Assembly: GCA_944375905.1 (NCBI GenBank)
Contig: CALWAS010000018.1
Coordinates: forward strand, 1-64,000
DNA length: 64,000 nt
DNA from: an uncultured Bacilli bacterium
GTDB lineage: Bacteria; Bacillota_I; Bacilli_A; RFN20; CAG-826
Reading direction: 5' to 3'
Shown here: piece after piece, positions 7,637-16,964 of the stretch
Position numbering within the stretch: the first letter of the stretch is position 1
How the letters are laid out: each line of letters begins with the position of its first letter
Program-made: the position numbers and the translations under genes
The notes under the pieces: generated by a model
What the model saw: only the letters and a program-made list of their open reading frames with translations
Databases searched by the model: none
Told to the model about the DNA's origin: nothing

Positions 7637-8853
7637 TTCAGCTCTTCAACACATGTAATAAAATCATCCAAATAATTATCAAGATCAAACTTACAAGCCT
7701 GTTCTCTGGCCCTCAATTCATATTCTTTAATAATGGCAGGGTTGCGTTGCAGAGACTCTATTGATTCTTTCAATTGAGAAACCAAATCCTTGTTTGTGTC
7801 AATAACGATGGCAGAATCGCCAACTATTTCTGGAATTCCTCCATCGTTTGTTGTGACAAGCGCCTTTCCACAAGCTAGTGCTTCGAAAACAGTAAGGGGG
7901 CAAGGATCGCCCCAGTCGGAAGGCAAACACACAACATCGGATATGGCATATATGGCCGGCATCTGATCATGCTTGACGTAACCAGTAAAAACGATTCTAT
8001 CTTTTATTTCTAGACAACTGCCTCGCAATTCAGACTCAAACGGGCTCTTTACTGATGTGTCGTAAAAATTGTTCCCCACAATCAAAAGAACCTTATTTGG
8101 AACCGAAACACGTTTGAAGGCCTCAACTAAATATCCGATTCCTTTTTCAGCACAGATTCTTCCAACAAAAAGGATAACAAAACTACCTTTCGGTATGCCG
8201 AAGCGTTTAAATAAACATTCTTTGTCTATCTTTATCGGTTTGTATTGCTTCAGATCAACGGCATTGAACAGCGTCTTTACACTTGTTTGCTCCGACTCAA
8301 TGCAATCGATTTTGCCAAAAATGCCTGTCACATAATCGGAAACAGTAATTATTCCCATTAATGACCCCAGCACGCCCTCAACACCGTAAAGTCTTTTTGG
8401 AATTGAGTGGGCATGATAAACAACTTTTTGTTTCAAAAAGTGGCGATCGCTCTTTAAAAACGCCCTTAACACGGGAATCGAGTTTTCCTCAACCAAACAG
8501 TCAAAATCGAGTTGTTTTATTATTCTGCTGGCCTTTTTATAGTAACTGCGAGTCCTGAACATAAAACCATATGACATAGTCCTTTGGCTTTTAAGTAATT
8601 TGAGAATGCAGGTGAAAGCTGAATCCAGAAGGCAAGCGACTTTTGAAGGTTTGATAAAGATAAAGTCAGAATTTTCATATTTTTTTGATGACGCTTGGGC
8701 TTCTATGTCAAATGCGCTTATAACAACAAACTTGGCGCGTTTTAAAATCTCGTTTCTTTTTAAGAGTCCGTCCTCAATTAGGGTTTCAACCGCCCCGCCG
8801 TGTACTGCAGGAACCGGAAGCTTGTTTCCGCATAGCATTACAATTTTTTTCAT
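7633..8853 (-). CDS. Family 4 glycosyltransferase
   Basis: 406 residues, GT-B fold, retaining GT4. The N-terminal domain has a glycine-rich loop (VPAVHGGAVETL) and the C-terminal domain has FVGRICAEKGIGYLVEAF and the donor-site E-x7-E region PCPLTVFEALACGKALV followed by DGGIPEIV. It adds a hexose-type sugar to the growing oligosaccharide; the exact sugar is not predictable. ATG 8853 directly abuts the stop of the preceding gene (TAA at 8854-8856), with GGAGGC upstream, so the two glycosyltransferases are co-translated. Codon usage is AT-rich compared with the housekeeping genes of the window. Confidence 0.9.
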   Translation of the reverse strand: MKKIVMLCGNKLPVPAVHGGAVETLIEDGLLKRNEILKRAKFVVISAFDIEAQASSKKYENSDFIFIKPSKVACLLDSAFTCILKLLKSQRTMSYGFMFRTRSYYKKASRIIKQLDFDCLVEENSIPVLRAFLKSDRHFLKQKVVYHAHSIPKRLYGVEGVLGSLMGIITVSDYVTGIFGKIDCIESEQTSVKTLFNAVDLKQYKPIKIDKECLFKRFGIPKGSFVILFVGRICAEKGIGYLVEAFKRVSVPNKVLLIVGNNFYDTSVKSPFESELRGSCLEIKDRIVFTGYVKHDQMPAIYAISDVVCLPSDWGDPCPLTVFEALACGKALVTTNDGGIPEIVGDSAIVIDTNKDLVSQLKESIESLQRNPAIIKEYELRAREQACKFDLDNYLDDFITCVEELK

Positions 8854-10164
8854 TTAATGCCTCCTTTTTCCCAAATATGACATCAGATCTTTCCTAAATT
8901 TAGATGATTGCTCCCCTTTGTTAAAGAATGTCGTGGCCACGTTAAATTGATTTTCTCTTGATGTCTCGAGACGTTTAAAATTGTTCGCGTTAAATTCCGT
9001 AAGAACTATTTTTAGCGTTTCCTCATCATTAACTGACAATCCTGAATCGGTCGCCCTAAAAAAATCTATGGTGCCAGAGCTAGAAGGGCCAAATGCTATT
9101 ATTGGCTTTCCAGAACAGACATAATCGCCGACTTTAGTGCTAAGGGCGAATTCGGTTGATCGGATGTTTCCTTTTTTAAATCCTTCCGCAACTAATAACC
9201 CATCAGCTTTATTTTTAATGATCTCGATTACTTTTGAATATGGGATGCCTTTGTGTAAAGTCAAACAAGACGGCAATTTTTTCCCATCAAAACGTTCAAT
9301 ATCTGGCGCATATACATATATTTTCAAATCAGGGTATTTGTATTTGGAAATTCTAGCAAAAGTCAATATTGACTTGTCTCTCCCAAGAGAAAGATTCCCA
9401 AAGTAATATAAGTTTGTGAGTTTTTTGGAACCTGAACTCTGCGTTGGCCGTATTTCACTTGGTATATAAACCACGCTGCCATCAAGACCATACTCATCTT
9501 TGAAATGTTTCCTAATTTTGTCAGAATTAAATATTCCGTATCCATCTTTTGACATTAATCCTTTAACATATTTCAAAAAATTACGATGATAGTGGGAGTA
9601 AAGGGGCGTTTTCTTGTCGTAGTTGTATGGAAAGTCATCAGCGATGTAATAAAAAATTGGAATGTTAAAAAGTTTCTGATAATGCTCGGCTATTTCAAAA
9701 AGGAAAAAGTCATATGAAAATCCCAAAAAAATCGCTTCTGGCTTAAATGCAAGAACCTCTTTTTCAAGTTCCTTTGTGTCCCAGACACCGTTTTTCCAAA
9801 TCCATTTTCTTAAGTAATACGAAAGAATGCCTCTTTTCTTAAACGAAAGCCTTTTAATAGAATCATCTTGTTCCCATTCGTCTTTCAAGGAATCAGAAAA
9901 GAACAGTTTTCCAATTTTCCGTTTTTTATTGATCTTGTGAATCAAAAGGTCAATGTCCTTTATTTGATAAAAAGTTGAACAGTGACCTCTGCACGGAACG
10001 CGGGGATCGGCAAAGATTTGAAATAGTTTTTCAGATGGATAGGACCAAAAGCATGAATCAAAGGCCCTTGTTTGCATGGATTTATTATAGGGGACAACAG
10101 AAACTACAAGGATTCTTGGCAGCGATGCACCTAGAAGGCTTTTTTGGTCTTTTTTTTCTTTCAT
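8854..10164 (-). CDS. Glycosyltransferase, GT-B type
   Basis: 436 residues. The N-terminal part (PRILVVSVVPYNKSMQTRAFDSCF) and a C-terminal half containing YYFGNLSLGRDKSIL, FALSTKVGDYVCSGKPIIAFGPSSSG resemble GT-B enzymes in which the donor pocket is built around the KVGDYVCSGKP segment. It lacks a clean E-x7-E, so I place it only at fold level. A Shine-Dalgarno GGAGGCC precedes ATG 10164. It is first of a two- or three-gene unit with the GT4 gene downstream and lies just after an EpsG-like polymerase, which fits a role in repeat-unit assembly. Function in terms of sugar and linkage unknown. Confidence 0.72.
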   Translation of the reverse strand: MKEKKDQKSLLGASLPRILVVSVVPYNKSMQTRAFDSCFWSYPSEKLFQIFADPRVPCRGHCSTFYQIKDIDLLIHKINKKRKIGKLFFSDSLKDEWEQDDSIKRLSFKKRGILSYYLRKWIWKNGVWDTKELEKEVLAFKPEAIFLGFSYDFFLFEIAEHYQKLFNIPIFYYIADDFPYNYDKKTPLYSHYHRNFLKYVKGLMSKDGYGIFNSDKIRKHFKDEYGLDGSVVYIPSEIRPTQSSGSKKLTNLYYFGNLSLGRDKSILTFARISKYKYPDLKIYVYAPDIERFDGKKLPSCLTLHKGIPYSKVIEIIKNKADGLLVAEGFKKGNIRSTEFALSTKVGDYVCSGKPIIAFGPSSSGTIDFFRATDSGLSVNDEETLKIVLTEFNANNFKRLETSRENQFNVATTFFNKGEQSSKFRKDLMSYLGKRRH

Positions 10165-10286
10165 TTGGCCTCCTCCATATAGGCTTAGCCTCAGTCAGTT
10201 TAAACTAGCTATCAGCTATCGTTCCTAAGCTCTATTGATTATTGTTTGGTTCCAATAAGAACAAACAACGACACGTGGTAAAACCG

Positions 10287-11459
10287 TTAGAAGGCGAAAT
10301 TAAACTCATATGGATAAATGTTGATTGAAGGATCCAAGTATATCGTATAAATGAAAAATAAAGCAAAACACAATATGAATAACCAGGCAAGCGGACGTCT
10401 GATCTTTTTTACTCGCTCAACGCTTGGCACATTCGAAATTAATACGCAGACAGCAGGCAAAAAGAACCACGTAAGCCTGGGAACAATGGTTGATGCGCTT
10501 GAAAAAGCTTGAATTGCGGCTGCCAAAAAAGCAGGCCCTATGAAAGTTGCGGTTTCAATTTCATCTGATCTGGACAACGTATATCGATTTCTCCTTGGTG
10601 GCATGGAGTCGAGTGAAGCGAATAGCTTTATGCTAAAAAGGTATTTGTTCAAATAATCAAATAATTCGTTAGAAAGAAGGCAAAACGAACATCCAAGGGC
10701 CAACAATAAATACACAACCGAGAGCATTCCTACGCCTTGTTCTGTCGGAAGGTACGAAGTATGAACCGAAAACATAGAAATGGCGAATCTATAAATCTGG
10801 TTTCCGAACAGCATAACGAGAACGGTTAGCGAAGCCATTAAGGCAACCCTCGGCCAAGTCCATCTAAATTTCCAAAGGGGGGCAAAAGCAAAAGCCAAAA
10901 TAGCCGATTTGTGAAAAGTAATTGAGAGCAATACAATAACAGTAAATAAGAACAGGCCAATAAACGAATTCTTTGACTTATACAAAGCGACCAACGCCAA
11001 GCAAACAAGAGCCACTGCGCAAAATTGCCTAAGAGCGGAGAGGCCTGAGAAGAAAAGACCAATTCCAAGAAACGAAGCGGCAAAAAGAGAGATGTTTTTC
11101 GAAAAAAAGTACGCAAAAATTCCAAAACAAGTGTAGCACAGCAGGTAAATAAAGCATTGAAACCATTTGAAACTCATTCCGAGATGAGAAATTAAGCTAG
11201 CCACGAAAACAAAGCCAGGCTCAAATCCCTTGTATGAAAAGACTGGAAATTCGGCATTAGCTATCTCGTTGTATGCAATCAGATATTGCTCTGTATCGAT
11301 TCCAACAACGTTGTCTTTAAAAACGGAAACAAGAAACAAGGCGCTAAAACATAATATGCAGGCGAGCAAGCGAGACGTCTTCCTGTTTTTTAAAAACAAT
11401 ACGTCCAGTAAGGGGCCAATTATTATGGAAAACAAAAACACTGTCGAATAAACAATCAT
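10287..11459 (-). CDS. EpsG-family polysaccharide polymerase (Wzy-type)
   Basis: 390 residues, about ten hydrophobic helices. It shows the EpsG-family signatures: an early VGIDTEQYLIAYN loop after the second helix, FEPGFVF, GLSALRQFCAVAL in the middle and TFHKSAI. EpsG/Wzy proteins join repeat units on undecaprenyl diphosphate at the outer membrane face. The start ATG 11459 overlaps the stop of the upstream flippase fusion by one base (TAATG), so the polymerase is translationally coupled to the flippase. An arginine-rich insertion around residue 290 (MPPRRNRYTLSRSDE) is probably a cytoplasmic loop. Confidence 0.82.
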   Translation of the reverse strand: MIVYSTVFLFSIIIGPLLDVLFLKNRKTSRLLACILCFSALFLVSVFKDNVVGIDTEQYLIAYNEIANAEFPVFSYKGFEPGFVFVASLISHLGMSFKWFQCFIYLLCYTCFGIFAYFFSKNISLFAASFLGIGLFFSGLSALRQFCAVALVCLALVALYKSKNSFIGLFLFTVIVLLSITFHKSAILAFAFAPLWKFRWTWPRVALMASLTVLVMLFGNQIYRFAISMFSVHTSYLPTEQGVGMLSVVYLLLALGCSFCLLSNELFDYLNKYLFSIKLFASLDSMPPRRNRYTLSRSDEIETATFIGPAFLAAAIQAFSSASTIVPRLTWFFLPAVCVLISNVPSVERVKKIRRPLAWLFILCFALFFIYTIYLDPSINIYPYEFNFAF

Positions 11460-14143
11460 TAGAAATTAAGCGGCCCCCCGTCCTTCCTGGCGAAAATATC
11501 GGATCTGTCATAAAACAAAGATCGGCCGTCGCAAAATGCAGAAGCCGCCAAAAGCACAAACAATAGCCCGCAAAGTAGGGAAACGCCAGTGGACGACAAT
11601 AGAACAAACGCTATCCCAGAACAATATATAGTAGGTCGGGAAAGACACAGCAGCATAAACAAAAGAATAATTAAACTAGATAGAACAACTGGCGCCCTTT
11701 TAATCGTATTCGTCTTGTTCAAAAAGATATATGAAACACCGATTGTGACAAATGAGCACAATAAAGCAAATGAAAAAAGCAAACGCTGCAAATCATTGTT
11801 CTTCCAGTAAAACGAATGGTTAGAAATTATTGCCTTTTGCAAGTCAGAGGAAGCATTCTCTCCTGACAAAGAAACTATTGAGTATTCCGTTTCAAATTGA
11901 TTTCCAACATTTCTTAAAACTGGATTTAAAATTTGGAGCGAACTTGCAGTTTCATTTACGTTTCCTCTAAAAAGAAAGTCCAGTGAAATCCCATACATGT
12001 AATAAGTACAGTACAAGGGTCCAGCAAAACAAAGTTCATTACCGCCAGTGATCATAAAATCCGAGCAAGACTCGTCAGTAACAATTCCAACAACTACAGA
12101 ATTGAATTTATAGTCATACGGCTTTTTAATGTCCGTTTGAATCTCACGACCAACTACATCTTTAATGCTTCTTAGACCCAACGAAGCCACTAATGAGTTT
12201 GCTAGAGTTTCATTAACTAGTACATCTTGGTCGCGCATTAAAGAATCTACACTGCCATCAATAAATTCAAAATCAGAAAAGTACTCCAGCGTTGTAATCG
12301 AAGCAAAGACCGATGGCTGTATGTTTTCATTCATAACAAAGCCAGCCGAGCTACGTTGATAGTAACAAGAAACTGTTTCTTTCAGAATTGGATTAGCCGC
12401 GATGCTTCTGGCGACATCCCTAAAAGGAAGGAGCGAATCAACTGTTGCGTCGGCGTTGTCTTGGCTAATAGACAAGCAAGCGAATTCAGCACCGGCGCTA
12501 TCGACATAAGTCTGAAGAGTATATGCGTCGGCCTCAAAAGAATCGCCATCTGAAAAAGTTCCAACAGCAAGTGAAAAAACACAAAAAGTAAGAGTCGCGA
12601 CTTCAAAAAATAGGAAGGATGCTTTTTTCTTCTTAAACAGGAGTTTGAAGGATCTTCTTGCATTATCTAGCTTATCCCCCAAAAATGAAATTTTCTTAGG
12701 CAACAGTTCTCTGCAAATCACAGCGACTTCGGATTTAAAAAATATCAGCAAATAAGCAACATCTATAATTAAATATGCAAAAAAGCCAGGAATGGCCTCG
12801 TCGAAAATGAAGGCTGTGAAGTAGAAGAGCAAAACAGCTAATATGAGGCCAATAATATTTTTTGAAAAGTTGATATTGAAGTCGGCTTTCATTCTCCAAG
12901 CTACAAACAGATACCAGATTAAAGATCCCAGCACCTGAGCTAAGGCCATAACAACAATATTTCTAGTCGTAAAATAGAAAACCAGACTAAAGCAAACATA
13001 AGAAGCAAGTCCGATAATGGAATAAAGAGAGAACCTGATGTTTTTTTTGACGACTTTAAAATATGTCTGGAGGACTACGAAAAGGCACGAACAAATAAGG
13101 ACGTTAGGCATCAACAGGGTCAGTATTGTAATAGATGGGACATATTTAGTAATCCAATGTTGGATGATATATACTGCAGGAAAATATGCGACTAGCAAAA
13201 ACGATGCCGCAATACACATGGCAGCCCCTGCAACAGGATAAAACTTATCAAGTTTTTCTTTGCTAAGTCTTTTCAAAATAGGAAACATTGCAGTTGCGCA
13301 TGCAGTTAAAGCAGTATTGACAAGAGACATTACAGAAGAACAAAACGAATAATAGGCAAATTGTTCTTTTGGAAATAAAAGTTGGATGGCCTGCGGCACA
13401 GACGAGGTAGAAAAATTGATGATGGCGTCACATATCAATAGTGGCAGTCCAAATTTAAAAATTTCCAAGATGTCCTTCTTACAGTCTCTTAAACGCGCAG
13501 CCTTCCCAAATATCAAATTTCTATAGGTAAAGACGTACATTATCATTAAAACTGCAAAAATTAAGACATATGCCAACGTATAAGCCTCAAAAGAAATCAA
13601 ACTAGTTAAGCCAAAAATTTGGAAAAGCCAAAAAATGCCAACAACTGCTATTTTCAATAAAGCTTGGAGGATGAAACGCCGGGAATATTCGCCCAGTCTT
13701 AAAGTTACCTGCGAAAGCAGCTGAAAATATGTGTTGATATTTGAACAAAGAGAATATATGGAGATAAAAGCCAAAATGGATCTGGTTGTGATGTCAGAGA
13801 TAAAAAACGAAACCGAGAACAGAGATAAGCTTATAAAGATTTCGATGAATCCGAAAAAACGAGAAAACAGTCGGAATTTTTGGCTGTCTAATTCATCCAG
13901 ACACTTGTCGCCATATAGGAGGTAAATTCCGCTTGCAAAACCAATCTGGAAAAAATTTACGTAGCCGGCATATAAAGTAAACGTCCTAAATAAACCGTAA
14001 TCGTTTACACTAAGAATGTTGGGAACGACGAAACTGGCTAATACCCCGCTTAAGAGAAGGATTAGATTAGAAACGACTACGAAAGCAGTGCCTCTTAAAA
14101 GGGAGGATTTAGTAATTTTTGTTGCCTGATTGGTTTTTGACAT
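11459..14143 (-). CDS. Wzx-type flippase fused to a MacB/FtsX-like permease module
   Basis: 894 residues in one uninterrupted frame. Residues 1-480 form an oligosaccharide flippase of the MOP superfamily (opening helix FVVVSNLILLLSGVLASFVV, NDYGLFRTF, about twelve to fourteen helices) that moves lipid-linked repeats across the membrane. After a basic linker (495-507, LFKKKKA) a second module begins: one helix at 508-528, an extracellular domain of about 255 residues, and three helices at 787-807, 818-836 and 843-871. The extracellular part contains VLVNETLANSLV (641-652), DVVGREIQ (662-669) and SVVVGIVTDE (682-691), the pattern of a MacB periplasmic core domain, and the 1+3 helix layout is that of MacB/FtsX-type ABC permeases. 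No ATPase gene adjoins it. The usual flippase length is about 480 residues. The flippase call is strong; the MacB-like call rests on motif and topology. Confidence 0.8.
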   Translation of the reverse strand: MSKTNQATKITKSSLLRGTAFVVVSNLILLLSGVLASFVVPNILSVNDYGLFRTFTLYAGYVNFFQIGFASGIYLLYGDKCLDELDSQKFRLFSRFFGFIEIFISLSLFSVSFFISDITTRSILAFISIYSLCSNINTYFQLLSQVTLRLGEYSRRFILQALLKIAVVGIFWLFQIFGLTSLISFEAYTLAYVLIFAVLMIMYVFTYRNLIFGKAARLRDCKKDILEIFKFGLPLLICDAIINFSTSSVPQAIQLLFPKEQFAYYSFCSSVMSLVNTALTACATAMFPILKRLSKEKLDKFYPVAGAAMCIAASFLLVAYFPAVYIIQHWITKYVPSITILTLLMPNVLICSCLFVVLQTYFKVVKKNIRFSLYSIIGLASYVCFSLVFYFTTRNIVVMALAQVLGSLIWYLFVAWRMKADFNINFSKNIIGLILAVLLFYFTAFIFDEAIPGFFAYLIIDVAYLLIFFKSEVAVICRELLPKKISFLGDKLDNARRSFKLLFKKKKASFLFFEVATLTFCVFSLAVGTFSDGDSFEADAYTLQTYVDSAGAEFACLSISQDNADATVDSLLPFRDVARSIAANPILKETVSCYYQRSSAGFVMNENIQPSVFASITTLEYFSDFEFIDGSVDSLMRDQDVLVNETLANSLVASLGLRSIKDVVGREIQTDIKKPYDYKFNSVVVGIVTDESCSDFMITGGNELCFAGPLYCTYYMYGISLDFLFRGNVNETASSLQILNPVLRNVGNQFETEYSIVSLSGENASSDLQKAIISNHSFYWKNNDLQRLLFSFALLCSFVTIGVSYIFLNKTNTIKRAPVVLSSLIILLFMLLCLSRPTIYCSGIAFVLLSSTGVSLLCGLLFVLLAASAFCDGRSLFYDRSDIFARKDGGPLNF

Positions 14144-14158
14144 TTTTTCGTGAATAGT

Positions 14159-14315
14159 TTACTTCTTGAGAACCTGGAAGTAATCCCCAAAACGATTGCC
14201 ATATTTAGAAGCTAACTTTTCGGCTTTAGAAGGTTCTGTCATGCAAATCCATTACGTGCACAAATTAACTAAAATAGATTCAATTAAAAAAGAGGCTCTG
14301 TTCAAATCGGGCTGC
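14159..14315 (-). pseudogene. Decayed 3' end of an unidentified gene
   Basis: Minus-strand frame ending at TAA (14159-14161) reads ...FLIESILVNLCT, an in-frame TAA, then WICMTEPSKAEKLASKYGNRF and GDYFQVLKK. The last part has the look of a genuine C-terminus, and a protein-like frame persists on both sides of the stop. It lies directly upstream of the flippase fusion in the same orientation, so it is probably the tail of a lost glycan gene. Family not recognised. Confidence 0.35.
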
Positions 14316-14532
14316 AGAGAGACATTTCGGCGCCTTAATTTTTGGGACACACTTTACATTGTGAGACATGTCCAAATCAGAGCAAGACGCCCAGGCTTAT
14401 TTCTAAAGAAAGACTAACATTAAGGAAGCCCGGTATTTCAGTCGCTCAATAAACAATGCATAGTTTAATTTGATATAGAATTGCTCTTGTTATCATTTAC
14501 TATTAGTCACGATTTGAATTTGGGAGAAAACC
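14316..14532. other. Intergenic region before capG
   Basis: AT-rich, no convincing gene on either strand. A short plus-strand frame overlapping 14196-14417 has no ribosome binding site and runs antisense to the relic. A good Shine-Dalgarno (GGGAG) marks only the capG start at 14533. Promoter elements for capG must lie here but no clear -35/-10 pair stands out. Confidence 0.4.
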
Positions 14533-15666
14533 ATGGCTGGACATAAGCTGAAACTAGTAACCATCGTCGGAACACGTCCTGAGATAATTCGTCTTTCTGA
14601 AGTGTTAAAAAAAGCAGACAAATATTTTGACCACAAGCTCGTCCATACCGGTCAGAACTATGATTATGAACTCAATGGCGTCTTTTTCAAAGAGCTGGGC
14701 TTGAGAGTTCCTGACTATGTCCTTAACTGTGCAGGAAAAGACCTAGGAGAAACAATGGGCAACGTCATTGCCCAAAGCTATACGGTTCTCAAGAAAGAGA
14801 ATCCGGATGCCGTTCTAGTTCTAGGAGACACAAATTCTGCCCTGTCCGCTATCGCTGCAAAGAGGCTCAAACTACCAATCTTTCATATGGAAGCTGGTAA
14901 TAGATGCTGGGACTGGAACGTCGCAGAAATGACCAATAGGACCATCGTTGACCACATTTCGGACGTGAATCTGCCATATACAGAGAATTCAAGACTATAT
15001 CTTTTAAAAGAAGGGATCGATCCTAAACGCGTATTTGTCACTGGGTCGCCAATGCATGAGGTAATTAAAGTTCATCGCGATGAAATCATCAGTTCGAAGG
15101 CCCTAGACAAACTAGGAATTAAGAGGAATGGTTACATTATCCTTTCCGCCCACAGGGAAGAGAACATCGACATCGATGACAATCTCGATTATCTAGTTGA
15201 CTCTGTCAATACCATTGCGGAAACCTATAGGTTGCCTGTTATTTATTCACTTCACCCAAGATCCAGAAAAAAACTTGAAGCAAGGCGAATAGAACTTCAC
15301 CCCCTTGTCAAAGAAATGAAGCCGTTCGGTTTCTTCGATTACGTGAATCTCGAGATGAATGCGAAACTAGTCATCTCCGATTCCGGGACTCTTACTGAAG
15401 AAGCATCGATGGTTAACTTCCCCGCCGTCCTCCTGAGAACATCTACGGAAAGGCCAGAAGGCCTTGACGAAGGAAACATCGTCGTTGGCGGCATTAAAAG
15501 GAATGATGTTCTAAGGGCTGCCGAACTAGCCATGTCCATGCATGAAAACCGCGACGATGCCTACACACTCCATCACGACTATGAAGACACAGATGTATCT
15601 AGCAAGATTATAAAGATAATCCAAAGTTATTATCACATCGTCAAAAAAGAAACGTGGCTACAGTAA
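14533..15666 (+). CDS. capG: UDP-N-acetyl-L-fucosamine synthase (CapG/FnlC-type 2-epimerase)
   Basis: 377 residues, non-hydrolysing UDP-GlcNAc 2-epimerase superfamily. Motifs: IVGTRPEIIRL (11-21), VHTGQNYDYELN, VLGDTNSALSAIAAKRL, FHMEAGNRC and SDSGTLTEEASMV. The NYDYELN and HMEAGNRC forms resemble the Staphylococcus CapG/FnlC branch, which epimerises UDP-2-acetamido-2,6-dideoxy-L-talose to UDP-L-FucNAc, more than generic WecB/MnaA. CapE and CapF genes for the first two steps are present at 16,965-19,076, which makes the CapG assignment much more likely. GGGAG lies 8 nt before ATG 14533. The gene is on the opposite strand to capE and capF, separated from them by a glycosyltransferase gene. Confidence 0.88.
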   Translation: MAGHKLKLVTIVGTRPEIIRLSEVLKKADKYFDHKLVHTGQNYDYELNGVFFKELGLRVPDYVLNCAGKDLGETMGNVIAQSYTVLKKENPDAVLVLGDTNSALSAIAAKRLKLPIFHMEAGNRCWDWNVAEMTNRTIVDHISDVNLPYTENSRLYLLKEGIDPKRVFVTGSPMHEVIKVHRDEIISSKALDKLGIKRNGYIILSAHREENIDIDDNLDYLVDSVNTIAETYRLPVIYSLHPRSRKKLEARRIELHPLVKEMKPFGFFDYVNLEMNAKLVISDSGTLTEEASMVNFPAVLLRTSTERPEGLDEGNIVVGGIKRNDVLRAAELAMSMHENRDDAYTLHHDYEDTDVSSKIIKIIQSYYHIVKKETWLQ

Positions 15667-15671
15667 TTTTT

Positions 15672-16874
15672 ATGCTTTCTGAAAAAAAGATTTGCTATCT
15701 GAACAGTTCAACTACAGGATCAACTGGCGTCATTGTCAATTCTTTAGCAAGAGCCGCAGCGACTCATGGCTATGAAAGCATGTTCCTATCCCGCGGAACA
15801 AAAAACCCAAATTATTTAGGCGAATATACGAATATTCTGCCCCACCGCTTCTCCTATTTATTTTCTAGAACGCCAACATTTTTAATTGACGGGGACGGCT
15901 TTCGGTCTAAGAATGCGACAAAGCTTGCCCTAGGGGCTATCGATGCTTTTAAACCGCAAATTATTCATATTCACAATCCTCATGGCTCCATTATCAATAT
16001 TCAATCAATATGCAAATATGCGAAATCGAATGGCATAAAAATAATCTGGACATTGCATGACGCTTGGACAGTAACTGGCCGTTGCGGCTATCCTTTTTTC
16101 TGCAAAGGTTGGAAAACTGGATGCAAAACGTGCCCTAATCATGCCTTTTACCCACGAGTGTTTTTTTCTCAATCAAAAAAATTTTTTAGGCTGAAGCATG
16201 ATCTGATCGATTTGCTCATCACCTCGCAGGCCATATTTGTCTCTCCGTCAATGTGGCTGGTAAACTTTTTCAGGAGTTCTTATCCAAATGCTGACGTTCG
16301 CCTGATACGTAACGGGATCGACATTTCCATTTTTAAACCAGACGGCGGACAGAACGATCAAATCCTCAAGTTTGCTAGCGGACGAAAAGTCATCGGCGGC
16401 ACATCTTTATCGGCAGGAAAGGGCGGATTCTATTTTGAAGAACTTAGTAAGCACCTAGATCCCAAGAAATATTGCATTGTTGTAGTTGGATGTCCCGAAA
16501 GCAAAATCGTCTCAACAACTTTAATGAACTTAAAATCCCTTTCTTCAAGAGAAGAGATGGCAAGTTTTTACCGTACTATTTGGGTTCTTTTAAGCCCAAC
16601 GCAGAATGATAATTTCCCCACAACGCATTTGGAAAGTATTTCCTGTGGCGCTCCCGTTCTTACATTTAATGTCGGAGGGGCTTCTGAAATGATTGAACAG
16701 GGTGTAAACGGATACAGTGTTTCATTGAACGACAAAGAAGCGTTATTTAAAAAACTATTTGAGATGCTTGACCGCGATTGGGACAGAAAGATTGTTAGCT
16801 CTAGCCAAACTCTAACATCAAATAGAATGTCCGACGAATATGTTAATACCTATGATCAAATGCTAAACAGGTAA
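15672..16874 (+). CDS. Family 4 glycosyltransferase
   Basis: 400 residues, GT-B, GT4 family. Typical for a branch of capsule transferases is the block HDAWTVTGRCGYPFFCKGW followed by further Cys residues (GCKTCP), which probably forms a structural or metal-binding knot. The donor-site region is NFPTTHLESISCGAPVLTF with GGASEMI. It follows capG by 5 nt if it starts at ATG 15672; a GTG at 15654 would overlap capG by 13 bp. I prefer ATG 15672 because TACAGT stands seven bases before it and neither start has a Shine-Dalgarno. It adds a sugar, possibly using or accepting FucNAc; inference from neighbours only. Confidence 0.87.
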   Translation: MLSEKKICYLNSSTTGSTGVIVNSLARAAATHGYESMFLSRGTKNPNYLGEYTNILPHRFSYLFSRTPTFLIDGDGFRSKNATKLALGAIDAFKPQIIHIHNPHGSIINIQSICKYAKSNGIKIIWTLHDAWTVTGRCGYPFFCKGWKTGCKTCPNHAFYPRVFFSQSKKFFRLKHDLIDLLITSQAIFVSPSMWLVNFFRSSYPNADVRLIRNGIDISIFKPDGGQNDQILKFASGRKVIGGTSLSAGKGGFYFEELSKHLDPKKYCIVVVGCPESKIVSTTLMNLKSLSSREEMASFYRTIWVLLSPTQNDNFPTTHLESISCGAPVLTFNVGGASEMIEQGVNGYSVSLNDKEALFKKLFEMLDRDWDRKIVSSSQTLTSNRMSDEYVNTYDQMLNR

Positions 16875-16964
16875 CCGTTTATTGTATAAAACGTAGTATC
16901 TTCGTAACATCACAGAAAAACAAGGCGCATGGGATCAATTGTAATTGACAATAAAAGCAAAGGA

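Noticed and set aside
14318-14380. TTTTTGGGACACACT-like stretch resembling the end of an IS256-type element
   Set aside because: Only one candidate end, no second inverted repeat and no transposase found; probably chance.
14196-14417. 73-codon plus-strand frame upstream of capG
   Set aside because: No Shine-Dalgarno or -10 box at a useful distance, no recognisable composition, and it is antisense to a more protein-like relic.
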